A DNA stretch of 64,000 nucleotides from Dokdonella_A sp963758365 (GCA_963758365.1 CAVWVB010000001.1:2542001-2606000); one strand, 5' to 3'. Counted from the stretch's first letter, positions 25,157-34,165 are shown. Notes: a model not told the origin generated them from the sequence alone. Numbers and translations are program-made.

Positions 25157-26353
25157 ATGAAAGTCCTCCTGTTGACCGCGGCACTCGCGCTCGCCGCACA
25201 CGATGCCAGCGCCGCCAAGGCCGCGGAGCGGGCCGCGCCAGCGGCCGCTGCGCGCGCCGCGACCGCGGCCGAACCGGCCGCCAAGGCCGAAGCCGCCCGC
25301 GCGGAACTTGCCGAATTGCGCACCCAGATGCAGTCGCTGTCGCAGCGCATGGCCGAACTGTCGCTCGAACTCGGCGACGTCGGCCCGCGCGCGTACGCGT
25401 ACCGCTATCTCGGTCAATCGGACCGCGCGATGATCGGCGTCGTGCTCGCACCGGACCCGCAGGGCGCGCGCATCAGTGCGGTCACCCCGGACAGCCCGGC
25501 CGCACGCGCGGGCCTTCACGATGGCGACGTGATCGTCGCGGTCAATGGCGAGAGTCTGTCGGGCCGGGATCCGAAACAGAATCTGGCCACCGCGCGCGGG
25601 CTCCTCGGTGGACTCAAGGACCACGAGACGGTGCGGATCGCGTATGCGCGCGGCGCCAAACCGCAAACGGAACTCGCGCTGCAGGCCGAACGCCGCACCG
25701 CCTTGAACTGGCCGGCGCTGATGAACGAGGACCCCGAGCATCCGTTCCTGCCGCGCGACTTCGAGCAGCGCATGCACGCCGAGGTCGAGCGCGCACACGC
25801 GGAAGCCGCACGCGCGATGAGCGACCAGGGTCGCATCCAGGCTGAAGTTGCACGCGCGCAGGCCGAGTCGGGACGCGTCAATGCCGAGCACGTGCGAGCA
25901 TCGATCGAGAAGGCACGTCTCGCGATGCACCAGGCGATGCCGTGGTGGGGACTCAACCTCGCGCCGGTCAATGCCGATCTCGGCCGTTACTTCGGCACCG
26001 ACAAGGGCGCGCTGGTGATCGCCGCCGATGCGGATTCGCTGCCCGGACTGCGCGCGGGCGACGTGATCGTCGGCGTCGCCGGCGAGCCTGTCCGCCGTCC
26101 CGAGGATGCGCTGCGCGCGCTGCGCGACCAGCCCGCCGGCAAGGACGTGGCGCTTGAACTGCTGCGCGACCACAAGAAGCTCGCGCTGACGATGAAGACG
26201 CCCGAGTTCAAGTCGATCTTCGATGTGCCGCCAGCGCCACCCGCGCCGCCGGCGCCTGCCGCGCCTGCCGCACCCGCGCCGGTACCCGCGGTGAGTCCGG
26301 TTGCACCCGCACCGCCGCCGGCACCCGCACCGCCGACACCGGATGACAGTTGA
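25157..26353 (+). CDS. exported protein with two PDZ domains
   Basis: 398 residues. Signal peptide about 1-19; Ala-rich coiled segment about 20-75; first PDZ domain about 90-175 (IGVVLAPDPQGARISAVTPDSPAARAGLHDGDVIVAVNGE); helical linker with heptad-like Ala/Glu repeats about 195-260; second PDZ about 265-355 (GALVIAADADSLPGLRAGDVIVGVAGEPV); Pro/Ala-rich tail. No protease domain is present, so it is not a DegS- or DegP-like enzyme. Being in the sigma/anti-sigma operon, it may sense or bind misfolded envelope proteins; that is inference. Confidence 0.85.
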   Translation: MKVLLLTAALALAAHDASAAKAAERAAPAAAARAATAAEPAAKAEAARAELAELRTQMQSLSQRMAELSLELGDVGPRAYAYRYLGQSDRAMIGVVLAPDPQGARISAVTPDSPAARAGLHDGDVIVAVNGESLSGRDPKQNLATARGLLGGLKDHETVRIAYARGAKPQTELALQAERRTALNWPALMNEDPEHPFLPRDFEQRMHAEVERAHAEAARAMSDQGRIQAEVARAQAESGRVNAEHVRASIEKARLAMHQAMPWWGLNLAPVNADLGRYFGTDKGALVIAADADSLPGLRAGDVIVGVAGEPVRRPEDALRALRDQPAGKDVALELLRDHKKLALTMKTPEFKSIFDVPPAPPAPPAPAAPAAPAPVPAVSPVAPAPPPAPAPPTPDDS

Positions 26354-26525
26354 GTCCGCAGGTCAGATCGTCCCGACCTGACCCCGGCGTCAGCGCGCAC
26401 GTCGCGTGGACTGCGGGTTGCGGCAACATCGCGTGTCCTGACGGCCACAGCAGGAGCCACTGCACGCACGTCGAGCGACGACTCGTCGATCCTGGAAAAC
26501 GACGACCGCAGTTCCGCTGTTCCAC

Positions 26526-26897
26526 CTACGGACGCGCAGACCGCGTCCGCGCCTCGGTGTCGGGGATGTGCTGCAGCCCCCACTTGACGATGGCCCGCAC
26601 CACGTCGCCCAGGGCCATCCCCTTGCGGCTCAGTTCGTAGGTGTAGCGCGGTGGTCGCTGCTGGTAGGCCTTCCTGACGATCACGCCAGCCGCTTCCAGG
26701 CGCTTGAGGCGCTCGGCCAGGATGTTGGTCGGGATCGCTTCGGGCGCCGCGAGCAGCTCGCCATAAGTGCGTTTGCCGTCCAGAAGCAGATCCCGAACGA
26801 GCAGCAACGACCATCGGTCGCCTATCAGGTCGAGGGTATTGGCGACCGCGCAAGGCGATCGACGCAGGTTTGCGGGCAATTTCTTCGGCGTCTTCAT
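26526..26897 (-). CDS. HxlR family transcriptional regulator
   Basis: 123 residues from the ATG at 26897. HxlR winged-helix signature: CAVANTLDLIGDRWSLLLVRDLLLDGKRTYGELL, then IPTNILAERLKRLEAAGVIVRK and YTYELSRKGMALGDVV. A conserved Cys (residue 16) near the N-terminus could be a redox or thiol sensor as in related HypR/QorR proteins. It is divergent from a membrane protein gene; two palindromic operators in the shared 100-base spacer point to repression of both genes. Confidence 0.93.
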   Translation of the reverse strand: MKTPKKLPANLRRSPCAVANTLDLIGDRWSLLLVRDLLLDGKRTYGELLAAPEAIPTNILAERLKRLEAAGVIVRKAYQQRPPRYTYELSRKGMALGDVVRAIVKWGLQHIPDTEARTRSARP

Positions 26898-26923
26898 CCA
26901 GTGTGTTCCCGTCGCCACGATGA

Positions 26924-26942
26924 CACTTGCATCATACAAGTG
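26924..26942. promoter_or_regulatory. HxlR operator 1
   Basis: CACTTG-N7-CAAGTG inverted repeat. On the minus strand it contains TATGAT, a -10-like hexamer 18 bases after TTGTAC, so a bound repressor would block the hxlR-type gene's own promoter. Confidence 0.7.
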
Positions 26943-26964
26943 ACTGGTGCTAGCGTACAACACG

Positions 26965-26979
26965 CTTGCATAATGCAAG
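26965..26979. promoter_or_regulatory. HxlR operator 2
   Basis: Perfect palindrome CTTGCAT-A-ATGCAAG sharing the CTTG/CAAG ends of operator 1, with centres 39 bases apart (near four helical turns). It overlaps CATAAT, a -10-like hexamer for the rightward membrane protein gene. Confidence 0.72.
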
Positions 26980-26997
26980 TTACACGAGGAGAGTGTC

Positions 26998-27672
26998 ATG
27001 GCAACCACAGTCTTTCCCCACGCTGGCGAATCCCGGCGCAGCGGTCCTGGCCGCATTCCCCGACGCGTGATGTTCGCACTGATCGCGTGGTTCCTGCTGG
27101 TGGTGTCGCTCGGTTCCACCGGCGCATTCATCGGTCCTGCCGGGGCCCCGCCGTTCGGCATTGCGATTGGCGTCGCAGCACCGCTGCTGCTGTTCTTCAT
27201 GTGGCTGCGGCTGTCGGAATCATTCCGCCGCTTCGTTCTCTCGGCCGATCTTCGTCTCATCGCCGCGATGCAGGCCTGGCGGTGGGCCGGCCTGGGCTTC
27301 GTTTTCCTGTACGCGTACCACGTGCTGCCAGCCGTGTTCGCGCTGCCGGCTGGTATCGGTGACATGGCCATCGGCGTGGCCGCGCCCTGGATGGTTCTCG
27401 CACTCGTGCGTCAGCCCGCCTTCGCCGCCAGCGCCAGATTCGTGAGCTGGAACGTGCTTGGAATCGTCGATTTCATCGTGGCCACGGGCCTGGGAGCCCT
27501 GAGCGCCACACTGGCCACGGGCGCACCCGGTGAGATCAGCGCCGCGCCGATGGCGCGACTGCCGCTGCTGCTGATCCCCGCATTCCTCGTGCCGTTGTTC
27601 CTCATGCTGCACGTGGCGGCGTTGATGCAAAGCCGACGGACGGCCCGCAGCCAATTGCATGAACGTACCTAA
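26998..27672 (+). CDS. six-helix membrane protein of unknown function, divergent from HxlR regulator
   Basis: 224 residues. Six hydrophobic segments at about 24-42, 48-66, 96-115, 117-138, 149-171 and 183-208. No family signature was recognised. A GAGGAG ribosome binding site precedes the ATG. The shared operators with the HxlR regulator indicate control by that repressor, and HxlR targets are often detoxification or transport genes, but nothing in this protein shows a substrate. Confidence 0.75.
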   Translation: MATTVFPHAGESRRSGPGRIPRRVMFALIAWFLLVVSLGSTGAFIGPAGAPPFGIAIGVAAPLLLFFMWLRLSESFRRFVLSADLRLIAAMQAWRWAGLGFVFLYAYHVLPAVFALPAGIGDMAIGVAAPWMVLALVRQPAFAASARFVSWNVLGIVDFIVATGLGALSATLATGAPGEISAAPMARLPLLLIPAFLVPLFLMLHVAALMQSRRTARSQLHERT

Positions 27673-27680
27673 ATAGGTAC
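27665..27680 (+). promoter_or_regulatory. palindromic operator of the toxin-antitoxin module
   Basis: GTACCTA-AA-TAGGTAC, two perfect 7-base arms around a 2-base centre. It overlaps the stop codon of the membrane protein gene and ends ten bases before the toxin start. Toxin-antitoxin operons are usually autorepressed at such palindromes by the antitoxin. Confidence 0.7.
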
Positions 27681-27689
27681 ACTCGCACA

Positions 27690-28032
27690 GTGCGGTCATT
27701 TCCGCCCGTCCTCGAAGTGCGATTCTTCGCCACGGATCAAGGCCGCGAGCCGGTTCGAGACTGGCTGAAGTCTTTGTCGCCAGATGCGCGAAAGGCGATC
27801 GGCGAGGACATCAAGACCGTTCAATTCGGCTGGCCGCTGGGTATGCCTGTGGTGCGCAAGATGGACACAAGATTGTGGGAAGTGCGAAGCACGATCGATG
27901 CGGGCATCGCCCGCGTGCTGTTCACGACGGTCGGGCTTGCTCCTGCATGGTTTCATCAAGAAGTCCGGCAAGACCCCCAATGATGATTTGAAACTGGCGA
28001 TTCGCCGCGCGAAGGAGGTTCATCATGGCTAG
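27690..28032 (+). pseudogene. HigB/RelE-type toxin gene with a frameshift
   Basis: The first frame (GTG at 27690) reads 97 residues to 27983 with toxin features (EVRFFATDQGREPVRDWL, LWEVRSTIDAGIARVLFT) but ends in an unrelated tail. The next frame, ending at 28032, encodes the missing conserved end, LLLHGFIKKSGKTP followed by NDDLKLAIRRAKEV. The shift falls near 27931-27940 (TCGGGCTTGC). Joined, the product would be about 114 residues, the normal size, and its stop would overlap the antitoxin start by eight bases as usual. So the toxin is probably inactive here, or this is a sequencing error in a G run. RelE/HigB toxins cut mRNA on ribosomes. Confidence 0.82.
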
Positions 28033-28315
28033 GCGCAATCATATCGGCAGCACTCTGGACGACTTGCTGTCCGAAGATGGCGTGCGCGAAGAAGTGTCGG
28101 CACGAGCGATCAAACGCGTGATCGCATGGCAGTTGCAGCAAGCAATGAAGACTCAGGGCATCACCAAGACGGCGATGGCTCAGCGCATGCACACGAGTCG
28201 CTCGATGCTCGACCGCCTGCTCGACGAAACCGACACCGGCCTGACCATCGATACGCTGAGCCGCGCGGCGCAGGCGCTGGGTTGTCGGGTGAGAGTGGAA
28301 TTGGCTGCCGGGTAG
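28025..28315 (+). CDS. helix-turn-helix antitoxin (HigA-like)
   Basis: 96 residues. An XRE-type helix-turn-helix occupies about 45-80 (KTQGITKTAMAQRMHTSRSMLDRLLDE), with a TIDTLSRAAQALGCRVRVEL end typical of antitoxins paired with RelE/HigB toxins. An AAGGAGG ribosome binding site is present (28012-28018) and the start overlaps the reconstructed toxin end. This gene is intact although the toxin frame is broken. Confidence 0.88.
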   Translation: MARRNHIGSTLDDLLSEDGVREEVSARAIKRVIAWQLQQAMKTQGITKTAMAQRMHTSRSMLDRLLDETDTGLTIDTLSRAAQALGCRVRVELAAG

Positions 28316-28397
28316 AACCGAGTCGATATTCGAGATTCCGGCAGGAGGTACGTTTCCCTCCTTCACGTCGCGCGACCGCAACCCCGTCCCCACCCGA

Positions 28398-28418
28398 CCC
28401 TCCTCTTGAAGGGGAGGG
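28398..28418. terminator. hairpin between antitoxin and uup
   Basis: CCCTCCTC and GGGGAGGG pair (one G-U) around TTGAA. It lies between the convergent stops of the antitoxin and uup genes. No T run follows, so it could equally be a piece of a dispersed GC-rich repeat. Confidence 0.45.
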
Positions 28419-28444
28419 CTTGACCGCGTCGATGGCGGGGTCGC

Positions 28445-30337
28445 CTAACCGGCATCCAGTTCCTGCCAGCGCGCATACGCCGCATCCAGCTCGGCCTGCA
28501 GCGCCGCGAGCTCGTCGTTGTGCGCGACGATCGCGGTGCTGTCCTGCCGGTAGAACGCGGGTTCCTGCATGGTCGCGCCGAGTGCGGCGATGCGCGCCTC
28601 GAGCGCCTCGATCCTGTGCGGCAGTTCGTCGAGTTCGCGCGCGTCCCTGTAGCCGAGCTTGCGCTTCGCGGACGCGCGCGGTGGCGGCGCTGCGGGCACC
28701 GGCGCCGCGGCGCGTTCGGGCCTGCGCACGGCTGCGGTTTCGATGGCGGCTGGCGCCGACTGGCGTTGCCAATCGGTGTAGCCGCCGACGTATTCGCCGA
28801 CGCGGCCCTCGCCTTCGAGCACGAGCGTCGAGGTCACCACGTTGTCGAGAAACTCGCGGTCGTGCGAAACCAGCAACAACGTGCCCGCGTAGCCCGCGAG
28901 CAGCTCCTCGAGCAGTTCCAGCGTCTCCACGTCGAGGTCGTTGGTCGGTTCGTCCATGACCAGCAGGTTCGAGGGCTTCGCGAACAGTTTCGCGAGCAGC
29001 AGGCGGTTGCGCTCGCCGCCCGACAGCGCGGTGATCGGCGCGCGCGCGCGTTCGGGCGAGAACAGGAAATCCTGCAGGTAGCCGAGCGCGTGCCTGCGCG
29101 CGCCGTTTATCTGGATGAACTCGGCGCCTTCGGACACGTTGTCGAGCGCGCTCAGGTCCTCGCGCAGGTGCGTGCGGTGCTGGTCGAAATAGGCGATTTC
29201 GAGGTTGGTGCCGAGTTTCACTTCGCCCGCCTGCGGCGCGAGTTGGCCGAGCAGCAGCTTCAGCAGCGTGGTCTTGCCGGAGCCGTTCGCGCCGATCAGT
29301 CCGATGCGGTCGCCGCGCTGCACCGTGGTGGTGAGGCCATCGACGATCAGGCGTTCGCCGAATGCAAAGCGGATGTGGTCCACGTCGATGACGCGGCGCC
29401 CTGACGCGGCGGCCGCGCCAACTTGCAGTTTCGCGTTGCCGCCGAGCTCGCGCCGCTGCGCGCGTTCACGGCGCATCGCCTCGAGCGCGCGCACGCGACC
29501 CTCGTTGCGCGTACGCCGTGCCTTGATGCCCTGGCGGATCCAGACTTCCTCCTGCGCAAGCTTGCGGTCGAACTGCGCGCGCTCCTGGGTTTCCGCGTGC
29601 AGGCGTTCCTCGCGCCGACGCAGGTAATTGGCGTAGTCGCCGGGCCAGCTCGTGACCTGGCCGCGGTCGATCTCGACGATGCGCGTCGCGAGCGCACGCA
29701 GGAAACGCCGGTCGTGGGTCACGAAGACCACGCTGCCCGCGAAGTCGAGCAGCAGTTGCTCGAGCCAGGCGATCGCTGCGATGTCCAGATGATTGGTCGG
29801 CTCGTCGAGCAGCAGCAGATCGGGTTCGGGCACGAGTGCGCGCGCGAGCAGCACGCGCCGTTTCAGGCCGCCCGACAGCGCCGCGAACTCCGCATCCTCG
29901 GGCAGCTCGAGGCGCGTCAGCACGCGCGTGACCCGGCGGTCCAGATCCCAGCCGCGGCCAGCGTCGATGCGCGCCTGCACGTTGGCCATCGCATCGGCGT
30001 TGCCGGGCACGTCGAGATGGTGGGTCAGACGATGGAACTCGGCGAGCAGCGTGCCGAGATCGCCGAGCGCAGCGGCGACCACGTCGAATACCGACCCCGC
30101 GACATCCCGCGGCACTTCCTGCGCGAGCCGCGCGACGCGCGCGCCACCCTCGATGCGCACTTCGCCGTCGTCTGCACGGATCTCGCCCGCGATCAGCCTC
30201 AGCAGGGTCGACTTGCCCGCGCCGTTGCGCCCGACCACGCAGACGCGCTCGTTGCGCTCGACTGCGAGATCGACGTTCTCGAGCAGCAGCGGACCGCCAA
30301 CCGAATAGTCGACACCGACGAAGTTGATCAGGGACAT
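28445..30337 (-). CDS. uup: ABC-F family ATPase Uup
   Basis: 630 residues, the Uup length. Two ABC domains: first Walker A GRNGAGKST (about 36-44) and signature LSGGLKRRVLLARAL, second Walker A GANGSGKTT and signature LSGGERNRLLLAKLF, each with a DEPTN Walker B (LLDEPTNHLD, MDEPTNDLD). The linker between them is Arg-rich, and the C-terminal extension (about 555-630) forms a coiled coil, the Uup DNA-binding domain. No transmembrane segments. ABC-F proteins act on ribosomes; Uup also affects precise transposon excision in E. coli. Confidence 0.93.
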   Translation of the reverse strand: MSLINFVGVDYSVGGPLLLENVDLAVERNERVCVVGRNGAGKSTLLRLIAGEIRADDGEVRIEGGARVARLAQEVPRDVAGSVFDVVAAALGDLGTLLAEFHRLTHHLDVPGNADAMANVQARIDAGRGWDLDRRVTRVLTRLELPEDAEFAALSGGLKRRVLLARALVPEPDLLLLDEPTNHLDIAAIAWLEQLLLDFAGSVVFVTHDRRFLRALATRIVEIDRGQVTSWPGDYANYLRRREERLHAETQERAQFDRKLAQEEVWIRQGIKARRTRNEGRVRALEAMRRERAQRRELGGNAKLQVGAAAASGRRVIDVDHIRFAFGERLIVDGLTTTVQRGDRIGLIGANGSGKTTLLKLLLGQLAPQAGEVKLGTNLEIAYFDQHRTHLREDLSALDNVSEGAEFIQINGARRHALGYLQDFLFSPERARAPITALSGGERNRLLLAKLFAKPSNLLVMDEPTNDLDVETLELLEELLAGYAGTLLLVSHDREFLDNVVTSTLVLEGEGRVGEYVGGYTDWQRQSAPAAIETAAVRRPERAAAPVPAAPPPRASAKRKLGYRDARELDELPHRIEALEARIAALGATMQEPAFYRQDSTAIVAHNDELAALQAELDAAYARWQELDAG

Positions 30338-30559
30338 TGCGAAAACGCGGACACGGATCGATCATTCTATCCGCGATGGGTTCGGCACTGGTCCGCGCGG
30401 TGCATGATCCGATCGGCACGGCCGATCCGATGGTCTTGCCCGGGCTGGAGCGCCGTCCGTTGCAGGCTCGATGGCCACGCGCCGAGGCGCGGGATGCGCT
30501 GCCCCGAAGATGGGCCCATCGGCGAGTGGCAGGGACCCGCGCGCAGAGACGAGGTACCG

Positions 30560-32596
30560 ATGAACCGATTCATTCACGCCGGTCGGCTGGTCGCGCTGTC
30601 GGGTTCGCTGGCGATCGCGGGTGCGCTCGCCGCGACGCCACCGCTGCCGTCGATCGGCATCGACTGGAGCCTGACGCCCACGCAGGTCGATTCGGGCTGC
30701 CGCGCGAACATCACGGCGGCGCGTGCGCGCGTCGAGGCCGCCGCCGCGGAGCACGCGCGCGATGCGAGTGCGCTGCCGCGTCTGCTGCGCATCGAGAACG
30801 CGGTCGGCGAACTGCAGGACGCACTGGTCGCGCACCTGCTGTTCGCGACGATCGCAGCCGATCCGGACCTGCGTGCGTCGTCGGTGCGCTGCAACGACGC
30901 ACTGGCTGCGTTCGCGGCCGATCTCGCCGCCGATCCGGCGGTGCTCGCGCTGGCGGTTGCGGCGCAGGCGCAAGCCGGGACCCCGGCCGACCGCGAGCTC
31001 GCGCGGATCTATCGCGAGAATGGCGAGCGTGCCGGTGCCGCGCTGTCCGCGCCGCGTCGCGCCGAACTGATCCGCCTGCGACGGCAGCTGCGTGCGCTCG
31101 AAGCGGGATTCGTGCAGACCCTCGGCACGGATACCTCGACGATCGCGATCAGCAGGGCCGAGGCTGCCGCGCTGCCGCGCGATCTGGTCGCGGGATTGCC
31201 GAAGACCGACACCGGCTATCGCGTTCCGGTCACGCTCGAAGGCAGGGAACGCTTCATGAAGAACATGGCGTCTGCCGATGCGCGCCGTCGCTACCTCGAT
31301 GCGTTCTACCGCATCGGCGGCACCGCCAACTCGCGGCGCGTCGACCAGGCCGTGCAGGTGCGCCGGCGCATCGCGCGCCTGCTCGGCTATCCAAGCTGGG
31401 CCGACTACCAGTTCAGCGCATCGATGGCGAAGACGCCCGCGCGTGCGCGCGCACTGATCGACGACATCGATCGCCGCCTGCTGCCCAGAGCGAAGGCCGA
31501 GATCGCGAATCTCGCGGCGCTCAAGGCCGCACGCGGCGGGCACGGCCCGTTCGCGGCCTGGGACTACGCGTACTACGAGGAACAGTTCGAACGCACCCGG
31601 TTCGCGATCGACAGCGAAGCCGTGCGCGAATATTTTCCGGCCGATCGGGTCGTGCCCGCGATGCTCGGGCTCTATCAGGATCTGTTCGGCGTGATCTTCG
31701 AGCGCGTCGAGCCCGCCGACGCATGGTCGCCCGACGTGCAGGAATATGCGATCCGCGATCGCATCGACCAGCGCCTGCTCGGATGGTTCTATCTCGACCT
31801 CGTGCCGCGTGCGGGCAAGTCGCTGCCGCCCTCGAACTCGGGCTTGCGCGCCGGACACGTGCTCGCCGGCGGCGGCTACCGGCTGCCGGTCTCGTCGATC
31901 ATCGGCAACGGCCCCGCGGCCGCCGCGGGAAAACCGGCGCTGTACAGTCACCATGATCTGGTGACCCTGTTCCACGAGTTCGGGCATCTGATGCATGGCA
32001 CGCTGTCGACCGCACGCTATGCGACCCTGTATGGCACGAACGTGCGCTGGGATTTCGTCGAAGCGCCCTCGCAGATGCTCGAGAACTGGATGTGGCAGCC
32101 CGCGATCCTGAAGAGGATTTCGCGGCACGTGGTCAGCGGCCAGCCGATTCCCGATGCGCTGATCGCGAAGATGATCGCACTGAAGTACGCGGCCGACGGC
32201 GTATTCTGGACGCGTCAGGCGTTTCTCGCGCGCTACGATCTCGCGCTGCACGATGAGCAGCCAGCGCGGGATGCAAACCGCCTCTGGTTCGCGCTGATGC
32301 CGAAGCTGACCCCGCTGCCGCCGATGCCCGACACGCTGCCGGCCGCGAGTTTCCTGCCGGTCATGGGCGGATACGACGCGCGTTATTACGGCTACGCATG
32401 GTCACGGGTCTACGCGCAGGACATGTTCAGCGTGTTCGAGAACCGCGGCATCGACGATTCCGCGACCGGCCGGCGCTATCGACGCGAGGTGCTCGCGCCC
32501 GGCGCCACCCTCGAACCCGGATCACTGGTCACGAACTTCATCGGCCGCGCGCCGAACCCGCAGGCGTTCTATCGCGACCTGCACCTGCAGCCCTGA
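30560..32596 (+). CDS. exported M3-family zinc oligopeptidase
   Basis: 678 residues from the ATG at 30560, with a GAGG ribosome binding site. Signal peptide about 1-25. The catalytic motif HEFGHLMH starts at residue 472, with the downstream Glu (FVEAPSQMLENW), as in thimet oligopeptidase and dipeptidyl carboxypeptidase Dcp. The C-terminal GYDARYYGYAWSRVYAQDMF segment is also a family marker. M3 enzymes trim short peptides; the signal peptide places this one in the periplasm. Divergent from uup, with a 222-base spacer. Confidence 0.92.
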   Translation: MNRFIHAGRLVALSGSLAIAGALAATPPLPSIGIDWSLTPTQVDSGCRANITAARARVEAAAAEHARDASALPRLLRIENAVGELQDALVAHLLFATIAADPDLRASSVRCNDALAAFAADLAADPAVLALAVAAQAQAGTPADRELARIYRENGERAGAALSAPRRAELIRLRRQLRALEAGFVQTLGTDTSTIAISRAEAAALPRDLVAGLPKTDTGYRVPVTLEGRERFMKNMASADARRRYLDAFYRIGGTANSRRVDQAVQVRRRIARLLGYPSWADYQFSASMAKTPARARALIDDIDRRLLPRAKAEIANLAALKAARGGHGPFAAWDYAYYEEQFERTRFAIDSEAVREYFPADRVVPAMLGLYQDLFGVIFERVEPADAWSPDVQEYAIRDRIDQRLLGWFYLDLVPRAGKSLPPSNSGLRAGHVLAGGGYRLPVSSIIGNGPAAAAGKPALYSHHDLVTLFHEFGHLMHGTLSTARYATLYGTNVRWDFVEAPSQMLENWMWQPAILKRISRHVVSGQPIPDALIAKMIALKYAADGVFWTRQAFLARYDLALHDEQPARDANRLWFALMPKLTPLPPMPDTLPAASFLPVMGGYDARYYGYAWSRVYAQDMFSVFENRGIDDSATGRRYRREVLAPGATLEPGSLVTNFIGRAPNPQAFYRDLHLQP

Positions 32597-32639
32597 ACCC
32601 CGGCGCGCGCGAGGCCAGGTGGCCGTCGCCGATGCGGCG

Positions 32640-33953
32640 CTAAGTGCCGCGCGCGTCCAGCCAGCCACCCGTAAAACCCGCGCGCCGCAAGCCGTCGGCG
32701 ATCCAGCGGCAGCCGCGCATCAGGTTCCACAACATGTCGCTGCGGTAATTCTCGATCATCAGCACGATCGGCCCCTGATTGAGGCCGAAATGATACGGCG
32801 AGACCCAGCCATCGAAGGATGGATCCACGCCCGGCCCGTCCCAGGTGCGGTTGAAACTCGCCTTGAAACCGTAGCGATTGGCTCCGTGCAGACGCAACGT
32901 CTGGATAAAGTGATCGATTGTCGGCAGCACCGCATCGGGCGCAAACGGCATCGACGCCGCGACCGCCCATGGCGCGAGCGTGCCATCGTCGATTCCATCC
33001 GGCACGCCGCGGCCTTCGTAGTCGTAGAAGCGGCGTTCGATCCCGTCGATGACCCGCGTCGCCGGCCCCGGCCCGTCGCTCGCGGTGATTCCCCAGCACA
33101 CGCCCCCATAGCTCTTGAAGCCAAGGGGGTTGTCGAGCGCATAGCGCTGCTGGATCAACGTGGCGCGGCGGCTGTTCTCGAAGTAGTCGATGCCGCGGGT
33201 GCGCATGAACGCATCCTGGATGCCGCGAAAATCGATCCAGACATGCGACAACTGGTGGGTGAACAGCGGTGCGCTGTGGAGATAGTCGATGTCGTAGTAG
33301 CGCTTCCATTCGTAGGTGCTCGCCCACGCCGAGTATGCGTCGGGCGGCAACGGACGGGTCGGCGAACCGAGTGCGAGCACGTAGAGCAGCAAGCCCTCGT
33401 CGTAGCCCCGCCAGCGATGCGGGATGAAGCCGCTGTCGGGACGCCAGCCATGGCTGATCGTGCCGTCGGCAGCCTGGGCCCATGGCCAGTCGACGCGCCG
33501 GTAGAGCCGGTCGGCGAGTTCGCGGATCTCGCGCTGATCGGGTGTGTCGTCGTTGAAATAGGCGGCCGCGGCAAGCATGCCCGCGAACAGGAACGCACTG
33601 TCCACGGTCGACAGCTCGCACTGCCAGGCACGCCGGCCACTGTCGATGTCGAGAAAGTGATAGTAGAAGCCGTGGTAGCCGCTCGCGTCGGCCTCGCTGC
33701 CCTGCGCGCTGTCGCGGAAAAAGCGCAGCGCCGCGAGCGTGCGTTCGATGGCCGCGCCGGCGCTGATCAGTCCGCGTTCGACGGCCACCGGATAACTGGC
33801 GAGCGCGAGTCCGGTCGCGGCGATGCTCGCGGGCCAGTTCGGCGCGTTCTTGTCCTTGACCAGGCCGGTGCGCTGGTCGGTCTCATGCAGGAAATAGGCG
33901 AACGCCTTCTGCTGCAGGTGCTGCAGTTGTCTGTCCGGCTGAATGGAATCCAT
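32640..33953 (-). CDS. glucoamylase-family (PF10091/GH144-like) protein
   Basis: 437 residues from the ATG at 33953. An (alpha/alpha)6-barrel-type sequence with LQQKAFAYFLHETDQRTGLVKDKN, STVDSAFLFAGMLAAAAYF, RWRGYDEGLLLYVLALGSP, SHVWIDFRGIQDAF, YGGVCWGITASDGPGP and LNQGPIVLMIENYRS, the pattern of PF10091 proteins, which include GH144 endo-beta-1,2-glucanases and the middle domain of cyclic beta-1,2-glucan synthase. No signal peptide is seen, so it is probably cytoplasmic unless an upstream start (up to 34100) is used. Divergent from the GH94 gene; a joint role in beta-1,2-glucan turnover is inferred. Confidence 0.87.
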   Translation of the reverse strand: MDSIQPDRQLQHLQQKAFAYFLHETDQRTGLVKDKNAPNWPASIAATGLALASYPVAVERGLISAGAAIERTLAALRFFRDSAQGSEADASGYHGFYYHFLDIDSGRRAWQCELSTVDSAFLFAGMLAAAAYFNDDTPDQREIRELADRLYRRVDWPWAQAADGTISHGWRPDSGFIPHRWRGYDEGLLLYVLALGSPTRPLPPDAYSAWASTYEWKRYYDIDYLHSAPLFTHQLSHVWIDFRGIQDAFMRTRGIDYFENSRRATLIQQRYALDNPLGFKSYGGVCWGITASDGPGPATRVIDGIERRFYDYEGRGVPDGIDDGTLAPWAVAASMPFAPDAVLPTIDHFIQTLRLHGANRYGFKASFNRTWDGPGVDPSFDGWVSPYHFGLNQGPIVLMIENYRSDMLWNLMRGCRWIADGLRRAGFTGGWLDARGT

Positions 33954-34165
33954 GGGCTTGGGGGAACGCATCGAGTGGATCGAAGTCCATAGTGGCGGCC
34001 GCAGCGCGGCAACGGGCGGGATTCGTGGTCGCGGCAAGGGCCGCACACCGGCCGTGCCCGCTGTACGCATCACAGGCCGGGAGAGTACAACGCGACGCAC
34101 GCGCCGCGAAGTTCGCTTGCCGCATCATCGCGCCGGCTGCATTTCCGACCACGCCAGGATCGCCC

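Noticed and set aside
27690..28032. Programmed frameshift in the toxin gene
   Set aside because: No slippery heptamer with a downstream pseudoknot was apparent, and homologous toxins are read in one frame; decay or a sequencing error is simpler.
28320..28444. Attachment site or mobile-element end beside the toxin-antitoxin module
   Set aside because: No matching direct repeat, integrase or tRNA was found on either side; only a hairpin is present.
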